This document shows positions 27,092 through 34,920 of a stretch of 64,000 nucleotides of DNA, one piece after another. The position numbers and the translations under genes were made by a program. The notes under the pieces are model-generated. The model had not been told where the DNA came from. It ran no database searches and saw only the letters and a program-made list of their open reading frames with translations. Numbering within the stretch: the stretch's first letter is position 1; every line of letters begins with the position of its first letter. Origin of the DNA: Arthrobacter sp. ov407 (lineage in GTDB: Bacteria; Actinomycetota; Actinomycetes; Actinomycetales; Micrococcaceae); NCBI RefSeq assembly GCF_900102895.1, contig NZ_FNGD01000009.1, forward strand, positions 1 to 64,000, read 5' to 3'.

Positions 27092-28416
27092 ATGCCCCTT
27101 TTCGCTGCCCTCCCCCGCCCACCGCACCAGGCAGAACGACCCGCAGGTGGCACCGCCGCCGGCGATTCCCTGCCGCGGACCTCGATCGCCGTCGCAGCCC
27201 TGTCCACCATCGTGGAATGGTACGACTTCACCCTGTACCTCTTCATGGCCACCATCCTGTCCCGGGTCATTTTCGGCGGTGGCACGGAATCCCTGCTGGC
27301 CACGCTCGCGGCGTTCGCCGTGTCCTACCTCTGCGGCCCGTAGGCGCACTGGTGTTCGGACGCTTCGGGGACCGCTTCGGCCGACGGCCCGTACTGCTGG
27401 CGAGCATGGCCGTCATGGCTGCGGCCATGTTCGCCACCACCCTGCTCCCCACGCACGCACAGGCTGGCGCCACGGCTGGGGCTGCCTTCCTCGCCCTGCG
27501 ATGCCTGATGGCCTTCTCCGTCGGCGGGGAATACTCCGCCATCACCACCTACCTCTACGAAGGTGCCCGGCCCGGACGCCGCGGCCTGATCGCCTCGCTG
27601 GCCTCGATGGCCAGCGAAATCGGAGCACTGCTCGCCGTTGCGGTCTCCGCCATCACCACCACGATGCTGGACCAGGCGGCTCTGGACAACTGGGGATGGC
27701 GCATCCCCTTCGCCTTCGGCACCTTCCTGGCACTGGCAACGCTTGCGGCCAGGAGCACGCTGCGCGAAACCCCCGTCTTTGCCGGACAGCCGACAGGCGA
27801 GACGCACCGGCCCCTGCGGTTCACCCTCCGCACCCAGCACGCCGGACTCTACAGAACCTTCGCCATTTCCGCCCTGGCGTCCACTGCCTACTACGTCGGC
27901 ATCATCTATGCCCCGACCTTCCTCACCTCGGTCTCCGGCTTCCCTGAAGGCAGCTCCTTGTGGCTGTCCACAGTCGCTTCAGTCACCGTGATCGCGATAA
28001 CGCCGTTCGCCGGCGCGCTCTCGGACAGGCTTGGGCGACGGACCATGCTGCTCGTGCTGTGCGCCGCTGCCATCGCTTTACCGGTTTTCATGTTCGCCCT
28101 CATGACGGCCGGTTCAGTCACCGCGGCATTGGCCGGCGCCGTCGTCCTTGCCTGCACAGCCGGCGGCATCACCGCCGTCGGCGCCTCCGCCGCCGCAGAA
28201 CAGTTCGCCCCCGCCGGCAGGCTCACCGGACTCGCCCTGGGCGCAACGGCCGCGACAGCCGTCTTTGGTGGCATCGCGCCCTACGCCGCGGAGTTCCTGA
28301 CCCAGGCAACAGGATGGAACCTGATGCCCGGCGCCCTTGTGGCCGCCGTCGCGCTGGCCACCCTGCCGGTCCTGGCCCGGATGCCGGAAACGGCGGTGCG
28401 AGCCCGGACGAATTGA
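27092..28416 (+). pseudogene. MFS metabolite transporter with a -1 frameshift
   Basis: The first frame gives VEWYDFTLYLFMATILSRVI and ends at SYLCGP-stop (27343). The next frame continues seamlessly with RPVGALVFGRFGDRFGRRPV, GGEYSAITTYLYEGARPGRR, FGTFLALATLAARSTLRET and so on to 28416. This is the metabolite:H+ symporter (MHS) family of about 430 aa. One base is missing in the stretch coding for YLCRPVG near 27338. It is a real lesion or a sequencing error. Position in the operon suggests aromatic acid uptake. Confidence 0.85.
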
Positions 28417-28583
28417 TCCAACTGAAGATCGACGTCGGCACTGAAGACGAGATGACGAGCAACCGAGCTGCAACCCTGGCAATCGCCGACACCAAGGGTA
28501 AGCAGGCCGCCGGCAGTATCGGCCTCTTCGTGGATATCGGCACCGAAGCCTTCTTCTCCAACCTCGTCCTCGCTCCGCACTGA
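28416..28583 (+). pseudogene. Fragment of a beta-sandwich (LamG/DUF1080-like) domain
   Basis: The frame ELIQLKIDVGTEDEMTSNRA followed by GSIGLFVDIGTEAFFSNLVL is similar to the last strands of concanavalin-like domains that end GxIGLxVxxGTExxFxNLxV. No start codon of its own; it directly abuts the transporter. Confidence 0.35.
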
Positions 28584-28671
28584 GCATTCCCCCGCCGTGA
28601 GGGGAATAGAACCACACCTGACTTAGTTGAACCTTAAAGTAATTATTCCAAGGCCCCAATCAGGAGACTCC

Positions 28672-29280
28672 ATGCAGACCGCCCCACTCGACCTCACCAA
28701 GACCGCCCTAGTGCTGGTGGACCTTCAGAACGACAACGTCCATTCTGACGGTGCTTTCGCCTCGTCAGGCTCCGCCGTCCATGCCGTTGAGCAGGAGCTG
28801 GTGCCGCACGTGAAGCAGTTGCTCGCATGGGCGCGCAGCCAGTCGATGCCTATCATTCACAATCGCATTGTTTTCTACCCCGGGGGTGACTTCGGCGGCA
28901 GCAACGCCCCCATCTTCCGGATGATCGGACCCGAGTCGCTCAAGCTCGGCTCATGGGGCGCCGACGCACTGGAAGGGCTGGAGGCTCTCGAGGGAGAACC
29001 GGTTCTCCTCCGGAATCGAATGAGCGGCTTCAACGGCACGGGCCTCGATCTGCTGCTGCGGAACCTGGGCGTTACCACGGTGGTGGTGGCAGGGGTCTGG
29101 ACCAACATGGCTGTGGAACACACGCTCCGGGACGCAGCCGACCACGGCTACCGGCCCATCATCGTCACCGATGCGACATCGAGCATCAATGCCGACTGGC
29201 ACGGCGCCGCGCTGACTTACGCCCTGACCAACATCGCCGAGTTCACGACGACGGACGAACTCACCGGGGCAGACGCGTGA
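28672..29280 (+). CDS. Isochorismatase-fold protein lacking the nucleophilic Cys
   Basis: 202 aa with the isochorismatase alpha/beta fold: TALVLVDLQNDNVHSDGAFA (catalytic Asp), LLRNRMSGFNGTGLDLLLRN, VVVAGVWTNMAVEHTLRDAA. In cysteine hydrolases of the family the triad is Asp-Lys-Cys with TNxCV. Here the Cys position is Ala (TNMAVE) and the Lys position appears to be Arg. True isochorismatases also lack Cys, so vinyl-ether hydrolysis or loss of catalysis are both possible. AGGAG precedes the ATG at 28672, and the stop overlaps the esterase start. Confidence 0.85.
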   Translation: MQTAPLDLTKTALVLVDLQNDNVHSDGAFASSGSAVHAVEQELVPHVKQLLAWARSQSMPIIHNRIVFYPGGDFGGSNAPIFRMIGPESLKLGSWGADALEGLEALEGEPVLLRNRMSGFNGTGLDLLLRNLGVTTVVVAGVWTNMAVEHTLRDAADHGYRPIIVTDATSSINADWHGAALTYALTNIAEFTTTDELTGADA

Positions 29281-29903
29281 ACCACCTCCCGGACCCCCTT
29301 GTCCAGTGGCACTCCACCGACGATCCCACGCGCCCGCTCGTAGTCCTGCTCCACGGCCGCGGCTCCCGCGAAACGGAGATCATCGGACTGGCAGACCACC
29401 TCCCCGCCGCCGCAAGCTACGCGGCCGTCCGGGCCCCCATAGCCGAAGGCCGGGGCTTCGCCTGGTTCGCTAACCGCGGCATCGGCCGTCCATTGCCGGA
29501 TTCCCTGGCTCAGAACATGGCCTGGTTCAGGGAGTGGCTGGAAGGCGTCGCCCCGGCCGGGCGGCCAGTGATACTCATCGGATTCAGCGGTGGTGCCGCC
29601 TTCGCCGGAGGCCTCATCCTGGACGACCCGGAACGCTTTGCGGGTGCGGCAATTCTTTATGGAACGCTGCCTTTCGACGCAGGAGTTCCGACCTCTCCGG
29701 ACCGGCTGCAGGGCGTGCCGATGTTCGTCGCCCAGGGGGACGCCGACACGGTCATTCCGGCGAAACTGCTGGATGCCACGTGGCGCTATCTCGGCGCGGA
29801 GTCCGGCGCCAAGACCACGGCCGTCCGCTCCACCGGCGGACACAGCCTTGATGCCGGCACTGCCGCAGCCCTTGCCGAGTGGGTTACGGGGCAGCTGGGC
29901 TGA
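29277..29903 (+). CDS. Alpha/beta hydrolase of the phospholipase/carboxylesterase family
   Basis: 208 aa. LVVLLHGRGSRETEIIGLAD has the oxyanion-hole HGRG, the nucleophile elbow is IGFSGGAAFAG, the acid is in AQGDADTVIP and the base in TGGHSLD. It resembles MhqD-type esterases that accompany quinone-stress regulators. The GTG at 29277 overlaps the preceding stop (GTGA), so it is coupled to the isochorismatase-fold gene. Cytoplasmic. Confidence 0.85.
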   Translation: MNHLPDPLVQWHSTDDPTRPLVVLLHGRGSRETEIIGLADHLPAAASYAAVRAPIAEGRGFAWFANRGIGRPLPDSLAQNMAWFREWLEGVAPAGRPVILIGFSGGAAFAGGLILDDPERFAGAAILYGTLPFDAGVPTSPDRLQGVPMFVAQGDADTVIPAKLLDATWRYLGAESGAKTTAVRSTGGHSLDAGTAAALAEWVTGQLG

Positions 29904-29989
29904 CCCCTATTGGCCCGCGGTGTCTCAGGTCCGCAAACCTTCAGGCCCGCGACGTGCGGCACTTCAACCACCGCCGCCGCGGGCCTGCC

Positions 29990-30150
29990 GCCGCCTGTCT
30001 TGCAGAGCCACCGCCAAGTGCTGCAGCCGGAGTCGACGCCTGTCTCCAGCGCCTGCGCGGCGGCCAGGTGATCCGGCCGGCCGACGGCGGGTCGACGTCG
30101 AACACGCTGCAATCCGCGCGCTTACCTACGGTGACGGACCCAGAGTCTGC
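29990..30150 (-). pseudogene. Amidohydrolase C-terminal remnant
   Basis: Minus frame SGSVTVGKRADCSVFDVDPP, then after a shift HLAAAQALETGVDSG. The first part is the GSxxxGKxADLxVFD signature ending imidazolonepropionase/dihydroorotase-type amidohydrolases. About 50 residues survive, frameshifted. The remaining 29904-30125 holds nothing else recognisable. Confidence 0.5.
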
Positions 30151-31346
30151 CCACTGCCCCGCAGCCCACCCGGCAGGCCGGCGGTCGCGTGATCCCAAGA
30201 AGGGAAATCCAAGGCGCCTTGGAGACCACCGGCCTTGCACTTGTCAGAAGACGATGACGGGTTTGATCGTCTTCCCGCTCTTGGGGAGTCCTCAAAGCCC
30301 TGGTTGATGTCGTCAAGGGCATAGTCACTGACGAGTTTTTCGAAGGGGAACCTGCCGTCCTTCCAGAGCTGGATCAGCCGGGGAATGAAGACCTGCGGCA
30401 CCGAGCTGCCTTGGACCACGGTCTTGAAAGTCCAGCCCTTCACAAGGGACGCGCCGATCTCGAAGCTGACCTCCGTGCCAGGTTTGGCCGCACCAACGAG
30501 GGCGAGCGTGCCGCGCACCCCCAAGGCATCGGCGGCCTGGGGAAGGAGTGCGGGCAGTCCCGTGGTGTCCACGACGTAGTCGACACCTGCATCGGCCGTG
30601 ATTTCGCGAAGCCGCCCGGCGACGTCGTCGGTCTTTGAATTGATGACATGTGTGGCGCCGAGCTCCCGGGCGAGTTCCAACCGTGAGTCGTGGATGTCAA
30701 CGGCGATGATAGTGGCACAGTCCGCGACGCGCGCAGCCATGACTGCGGCGCAGCCGACGGCGCCAGTGCCGAAGACAACCAGTGAGGACCCGATTTCCGG
30801 CTTGAGTTCATTGAGGACAGTTCCCGCCCCGGTGTTGATGCCACAGCCCAGGGGGCCAAGGTGCTCGAGCGGGACGTCCTTGTCGACACGGACGACCGAC
30901 TCCTCGACGACGTTTGCGTAGGTCGCGAAGGATGACTGGCCGAAGAAGTGGGACGAGATGGCCTCTCCGTCCTTACTTAGCGAGGTTTGGCCGTCCAGAC
31001 GGCGCCCGCCGAAGTCCGCCGCCATAAGGTTCTCGCAGTACGCCATCTGGCCGTTGCGGCAACGCTTGCAGTGACCGCAGTACGCGGCAGCGAGAACAAC
31101 ATGGTCGCCAGGCACCACGGAGACAACCGAGTCGCCGACCGCTTCGACAACTCCGGCCCCCTCATGACCAAGGACGGCCGGCAGTGGTGTCGGATAGACC
31201 CCGTCGCGGACGAGCACGTCCGTGTGGCAGATCCCGGTTGCTACCATGCGGACCCTGACTTCATTGGGCCTCAGGGCGTCCAGTTCAAGCTGTTCGATTG
31301 TGAACGGCGTGTTGTGCTCGCGCGCAACAGCGGCAGTTATCTGCAT
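30126..31346 (-). CDS. Zinc-dependent aryl-alcohol-type dehydrogenase with frameshifted C-terminus
   Basis: The core is about 365 aa. Catalytic zinc ligands are in GICHTD, GHEGAGVVE and GPLGCGINTGAG. The structural zinc lobe is YCGHCKRCRNGQMAYC, and the Rossmann motif is VFGTGAVGCAAVMAA. It resembles NAD-dependent benzyl-alcohol dehydrogenases (AreB/XylB type). Near 30291 a run CCCC throws the frame off: the expected DSKSGKTIKPVIVF-stop (ending at 30244) is replaced by about 50 foreign residues ending at 30126. The start ATG 31346 has GAGGAG upstream. The altered tail may or may not destroy activity. Confidence 0.85.
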   Translation of the reverse strand: MQITAAVAREHNTPFTIEQLELDALRPNEVRVRMVATGICHTDVLVRDGVYPTPLPAVLGHEGAGVVEAVGDSVVSVVPGDHVVLAAAYCGHCKRCRNGQMAYCENLMAADFGGRRLDGQTSLSKDGEAISSHFFGQSSFATYANVVEESVVRVDKDVPLEHLGPLGCGINTGAGTVLNELKPEIGSSLVVFGTGAVGCAAVMAARVADCATIIAVDIHDSRLELARELGATHVINSKTDDVAGRLREITADAGVDYVVDTTGLPALLPQAADALGVRGTLALVGAAKPGTEVSFEIGASLVKGWTFKTVVQGSSVPQVFIPRLIQLWKDGRFPFEKLVSDYALDDINQGFEDSPRAGRRSNPSSSSDKCKAGGLQGALDFPSWDHATAGLPGGLRGSGQTLGPSP

Positions 31347-31377
31347 GTCAATCTCCTCATCATCGTGGCCGGGATGA

Positions 31378-31719
31378 TCATGCACCCCGACGTGGCTTGC
31401 GAACCCGCGCATGGCGTTTCGCACTGTGCCGCGCCTGTGTGCGCGTCGCAGCGTGGCCCAGCTTCGTCTGGAGCAGGAGAAGGCGGGGAACAGCGAAGTA
31501 GACGGCAATGGGAACGACCACAAGAGTGAGCGTGAAAGCGCGCAGGACCGGAGGCCACCCCGGCGCCAACGCGGCCAAGATACTCATCCCCATTGCGGCC
31601 AGCGGAAAGATCGCCACCCAGGTGATAGCAGCCCTTACGTGGACGGATGCCATACCGACGGTTCGGTGATGATGCGCATCCGTTTCATCGGCCGCTAGCG
31701 CTTTGCCCTCGTGTTCCAC
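31378..31719 (-). CDS. Small two-helix membrane protein
   Basis: 113 aa. A soluble His-rich N-terminus is followed by transmembrane segments AAITWVAIFPLAAMGMSILA and VLRAFTLTLVVVPIAVYFAV, then a very basic tail. The GTG at 31719 has GGAGA upstream. It precedes the dehydrogenase by 31 bases on the same strand, so probably one transcript, divergent from the TetR gene. Function unknown; similar short proteins accompany oxidoreductases in actinobacteria. Confidence 0.65.
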   Translation of the reverse strand: MEHEGKALAADETDAHHHRTVGMASVHVRAAITWVAIFPLAAMGMSILAALAPGWPPVLRAFTLTLVVVPIAVYFAVPRLLLLQTKLGHAATRTQARHSAKRHARVRKPRRGA

Positions 31720-31722
31720 TCA

Positions 31723-31793
31723 ATCTCCAAACGTCTGGTTGGAATTGATGCTACTGGGCGGTGATTCGTAAAAGCAAACGAACGGTTGGAGAT
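31723..31793. promoter_or_regulatory. Divergent control region with 12-bp inverted repeat
   Basis: ATCTCCAAACGT (31723-31734) and ACGGTTGGAGAT (31782-31793) are inverted with 11 of 12 matches. They cover the ribosome binding sites of both divergent genes. A TetR dimer could bind here, or the symmetry may only reflect two similar Shine-Dalgarno sequences. Confidence 0.45.
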
Positions 31794-31796
31794 ATG

Positions 31797-32396
31797 ATGG
31801 GGGCCATGGCCTGGGACACTGACGCGACGCAGAAGAAGATCCTCGATGCCGCAATCGCCGAGTTCTCCGAACGGGGCTTCTCCGGTGCGCGCATCCATCA
31901 GATTTCGCAGATCTCGGGGTGCAACCGCGAACGGATTTACTTCTACTTTGGCGGCAAGGCCGGACTCTTAGAAGCGGCACTCACGCGCGAACTCGCCACC
32001 GCCCTGGACGACCTTCCGATCGCCGGCACGGGTCCTGTTGCGATCGGAGATTTTGCGGGACAGTACTTTGATTTTTCCAGGAGTCGCCCCAGCCTCGCAC
32101 GCCTTACCTTTTGGGAGGGGCTTGAGCAGGGTCATCCGGTAGGAGCCGAGACCCGCGCCCTCCGCTCGGCGAACAAAGTCACCGAGATCCGGAATGCCCT
32201 TCCGGCCTTGAGCGAGGCGGCGGCGGAGGATCTGCTCCTGACCATCGTCACCCTTTGCCACGCCTGGGTCTCAAGCCCGAATGTCCCCCTTGTGATCACC
32301 GGGGTGCCGGACGAAGAACGCAGACGCGCAGCCATCATGCGCACCAGCGAACTGCTCGCTCAAGATGCCGCGGATATGGCCCAGCGGCCGTCATAA
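31797..32396 (+). CDS. TetR-family transcriptional regulator
   Basis: 199 aa. The helix-turn-helix domain is KKILDAAIAEFSERGFSGAR then IHQISQISGCNRERIYFYFG and GKAGLLEAAL. The C-terminal domain (TFWEGLEQG, LLTIVTLCHAWVSSPNVPL) is the TetR_C_33-like ligand domain. The ATG at 31797 is preferred because GGAG lies five bases before it; other in-frame ATGs at 31794 and 31806 are possible. It likely represses itself and the divergent membrane protein-dehydrogenase unit. Confidence 0.88.
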   Translation: MGAMAWDTDATQKKILDAAIAEFSERGFSGARIHQISQISGCNRERIYFYFGGKAGLLEAALTRELATALDDLPIAGTGPVAIGDFAGQYFDFSRSRPSLARLTFWEGLEQGHPVGAETRALRSANKVTEIRNALPALSEAAAEDLLLTIVTLCHAWVSSPNVPLVITGVPDEERRRAAIMRTSELLAQDAADMAQRPS

Positions 32397-32510
32397 GCGC
32401 CAGCCCGGCCTGCGCAGCTACCGCTCCCCCGCGCCCAACCCCGGTGGAACTCAACCGACCCACCCGACTCGCCGCGCGGCCATCAACGCAAGTACTCTGT
32501 TCCAAAAAAT

Positions 32511-32558
32511 AGTTGACGCTTCAACTTTCACGGCGTACCTTTAGTTGTAGCTTCAATC
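32511..32558 (+). promoter_or_regulatory. Promoter with two 16-bp operator-like repeats
   Basis: TTGACG (32513-32518), a 17-base spacer and TACCTT (32536-32541) form a good sigma-70 promoter. The palindrome AGTTGACGCTTCAACT (32511-32526) covers the -35, and a second copy AGTTGTAGCTTCAATC (32543-32558) lies just past the -10, 32 bases apart. This layout suggests repression by a MarR- or HxlR-type protein. Confidence 0.65.
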
Positions 32559-32585
32559 ATCACTCCCCCAAGAGAACAGAATCTG

Positions 32586-33269
32586 ATGAAAACCCTCCTG
32601 GCCCGCATATTCGGAAAGAAGACTCCCATGACGAACCTCACCATCATCGGCAACGGCAACATGGCCCGCGGCATCGCAACCCGTGCCCTCGCCGGCGGCC
32701 TGACCGTCGAAATCCTCGGACAGGACGCCACCAAGGCCAAGGAACTGGCCGCCGAGCTTGGCACCGGCGTCACCTTCGGCACCACCGCCGACGCCCCCCA
32801 GGGCGCCATCGTGGTCCTGGCCGTCCCCTTCGACGCCGCCAAGTCCGTGGTCAGCACTTACGGCCAGGCCCTGACCGGCAAGACCATCGTGGACATCACC
32901 AACCCGGTGAACTTCGAGACCTTCGATTCCCTGGTCGTTGAACCCGGCACCTCCGCCGCCGAAGAAATCGCACGGCTTGCCCCCACCGGCGCCAACGTGG
33001 TCAAGGCGTTCAACACCACCTTCGCCGGCACCCTCGTCGCCGGAGAGTCAGGCGGACAGCCGCTGGACGTCTTCATCGCCGGCGACAACGCGGACGCCAC
33101 CGCGGCCGTCAGCAGCCTCGTCAGCGCCGGCGGCATGCGTCCCCTGGTCGTTGGCCCGCTCAAGCGCTCCCGGGAACTCGAAGGCTTCCAGTTCGTCCTC
33201 ATGACTATGCAGGCCAACACGGAGTTCGCCGACTTCAACTGGGACACCGGACTCCTGGTCACCAAATAA
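32586..33269 (+). CDS. NADPH-dependent F420 reductase-like oxidoreductase
   Basis: 227 aa. LTIIGNGNMARGIATRALAG is the Rossmann loop of the NADP-oxidoreductase coenzyme-F420 domain. IVVLAVPFDAAKSVV, DITNPVNFE and NVVKAFNTTFAG are further signatures. It has an N-terminal extension MKTLLARIFGKK. The ATG at 32586 is the probable start, although 32628 is also possible. The redox partner may be F420 or another flavin. A long hairpin terminator follows at 33301. Confidence 0.88.
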   Translation: MKTLLARIFGKKTPMTNLTIIGNGNMARGIATRALAGGLTVEILGQDATKAKELAAELGTGVTFGTTADAPQGAIVVLAVPFDAAKSVVSTYGQALTGKTIVDITNPVNFETFDSLVVEPGTSAAEEIARLAPTGANVVKAFNTTFAGTLVAGESGGQPLDVFIAGDNADATAAVSSLVSAGGMRPLVVGPLKRSRELEGFQFVLMTMQANTEFADFNWDTGLLVTK

Positions 33270-33300
33270 CATCCGGCTGGCAACAGCTAACGCAACGTAA

Positions 33301-33348
33301 GCGAAAGAAGACGACGGCGGGAAACTTCCCGCCGTCGTCTTCTTTCGC
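33301..33348. terminator. Strong hairpin terminator
   Basis: A 22-bp perfect stem (GCGAAAGAAGACGACGGCGG and its complement, plus GA/TC) around AAACTT or a shorter loop. The A-rich left side and TCTTCTTTC right side make it work in both directions. It separates the F420-reductase-like gene from the dehydrogenase remnant. Confidence 0.85.
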
Positions 33349-33387
33349 CTCAGGTGGTCAAGGCACCTGACTAAATCCAGCTACCGG

Positions 33388-33711
33388 CTAGAACACGATC
33401 ACCGGCTTGATGACGGCACCTCTCGCAGAGTCTTCGAACCCCTGGTTGATATCACTCAGGCTGTAGTTGCGCATCAGCTTGTCCATGGGGAACCGGCCGT
33501 CCTTCCACAACTGGATGAGCTTGGGAATGAAAATCTACGGTACGGAACTTCCCTGGATCACAGTTTTGAACGTCCATCCCTTGACCAGCGACAGGCCGAT
33601 CTCGAACGAGACCTCCGTTCCAGGTGCGGCAGCGCCTACCAGCGCCAGCGTGCCCCGGAGGGCCAGGGCGTCGGCTGCTTTGCGGAGCAGCTCCGGCCGG
33701 GCAGTCGTATG
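33388..33711 (-). pseudogene. Second aryl-alcohol-type dehydrogenase, C-terminal remnant
   Basis: The minus frame RGTLALVGAAAPGTEVSFEI, then LVKGWTFKTVIQGSSVP-stop-IFIPKLIQLWKDGRFP and a natural VIVF end is about 105 codons. It is closely similar to the end of the dehydrogenase at 30244-31346. An in-frame TAG lies at the Q/V position near 33537. The 5' two thirds are lost at the junction with the transporter at about 33711. Confidence 0.85.
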
Positions 33712-34693
33712 GCTTGTAGCGATCCCCGTCCCGCTCATGCTCATCTTCGGTCCGTCCTGGGGATGGACCGTGGCTGCAAACGTGTTCCTCGGCCTCAGCC
33801 AAGGCCTGACATGGTCCACCGCCGTGATCATGAAAATGGACCTCGTCGGCCCGAAGCAGCGCGGCCTCGCGATGGGTCTGAACGAAGCGGCAGGATACCT
33901 CGGGGTCGCCGTCACTGCCCTGGCTACCGGGTACCTCGCCTCCGCGTACGGGCTCCGACCCGGCCCGTTCCTCCTAGGAGCCGCATACATCGCCCTCGGT
34001 TTGATTTTGTCTGTCCTGACCGTGCGCGAAACCCATCATCACGCCAAGACCGAGGCGTCCCGGCACGTCAGCACACACGCCAGTGCGCACGCCGGCCTCA
34101 CTACCGGGCAGGTGTTCACGCTCACCAGCTTCAAAGACCGCTCACTCCCCGCAGCCAGCCAGGCGGGCCTGGTGAACAACCTCAACGACGGCCTCGCCTG
34201 GGGCCTCTTCCCCGTCCTGTTCATCAGCTTCGGGCTAAGCCTGAACCAGGTAGGCATCCTGGCCGCCATCTACCCCGCAGTCTGGGGCGCCGGGCAGCTC
34301 TTTACCGGGGCCGCCTCAGACCGGTGGGGCCGAAAATGGCTCTTCGCGTCCGGCATGCTCGTCCAGGCTGCGGGACTCGCGATTGTCGCGGCAGCCCACA
34401 GCTTCGGGCCCTGGATCGTCGCCGCCATCCTCCTGGGACTCGGAACGGCCATGGTCTACCCCGCCCTCCTGGCCGCAATCGGCGACGTCGCACACCCAAC
34501 CTGGCGGGCCCGCTCTGTCGGGGTCTACCGGCTCTGGCGTGACGGCGGCTTCGCTATCGGGGCGCTCCTGTCCGGTCTCATCGCTGACCTTTATGGCATT
34601 CAGGCGGCCATCGTCGCCGTAGCTGCACTCACCGCCGCATCCGGTTTAGTCGTCGCCGTCCGAATGCGCGGCAATGACCATACGATGAGATGA
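33712..34693 (+). pseudogene. MFS transporter, N-terminally truncated
   Basis: From VAIPVPLMLIFGPSWGWTVA through LSQGLTWSTAVIMKMDLVGP, MGLNEAAGYLGVAVTALATG, FGLSLNQVGILAAIYPAVWG and GAASDRWGRKWLFASG to the end, about 325 residues remain with roughly ten helices. The first helices and start codon are gone. The open frame happens to continue upstream through antisense dehydrogenase sequence to 33467, so a 408-codon chimera could be translated, but that leader is not a real domain. Confidence 0.8.
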
Positions 34694-34920
34694 AAACTGC
34701 CCTTCGTCTAGTACACCAGCCCACATGATCCCGCATAAACGTACAACCGCCAGAAGGCACAGTTCAGCGGCACTCACGACACATACCGACAACAGAACGC
34801 CGCCACGCACCGCCAAAAGTCACAACTATTGGGGCATTCGGGTCGTTTTTCGGAGACTTGCCATGGGCGCGTCAGAAACGGTCGTTTTTGACTGCATTGA
34901 ATAGCCCCCCTTCCCTTGAC
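34694..34920. other. Short intergenic region with a 10-bp direct repeat
   Basis: GGTCGTTTTT occurs at 34841-34850 and 34880-34889. The surrounding TCAGAAACGG is faintly like a Tn3-family terminal repeat, but no transposase is near and the match is weak. Confidence 0.3.

Noticed and set aside
34801..34920. Tn3-family terminal repeat
   Set aside because: Only about ten scattered bases match and no transposase or second end is seen; kept only as a short direct repeat.
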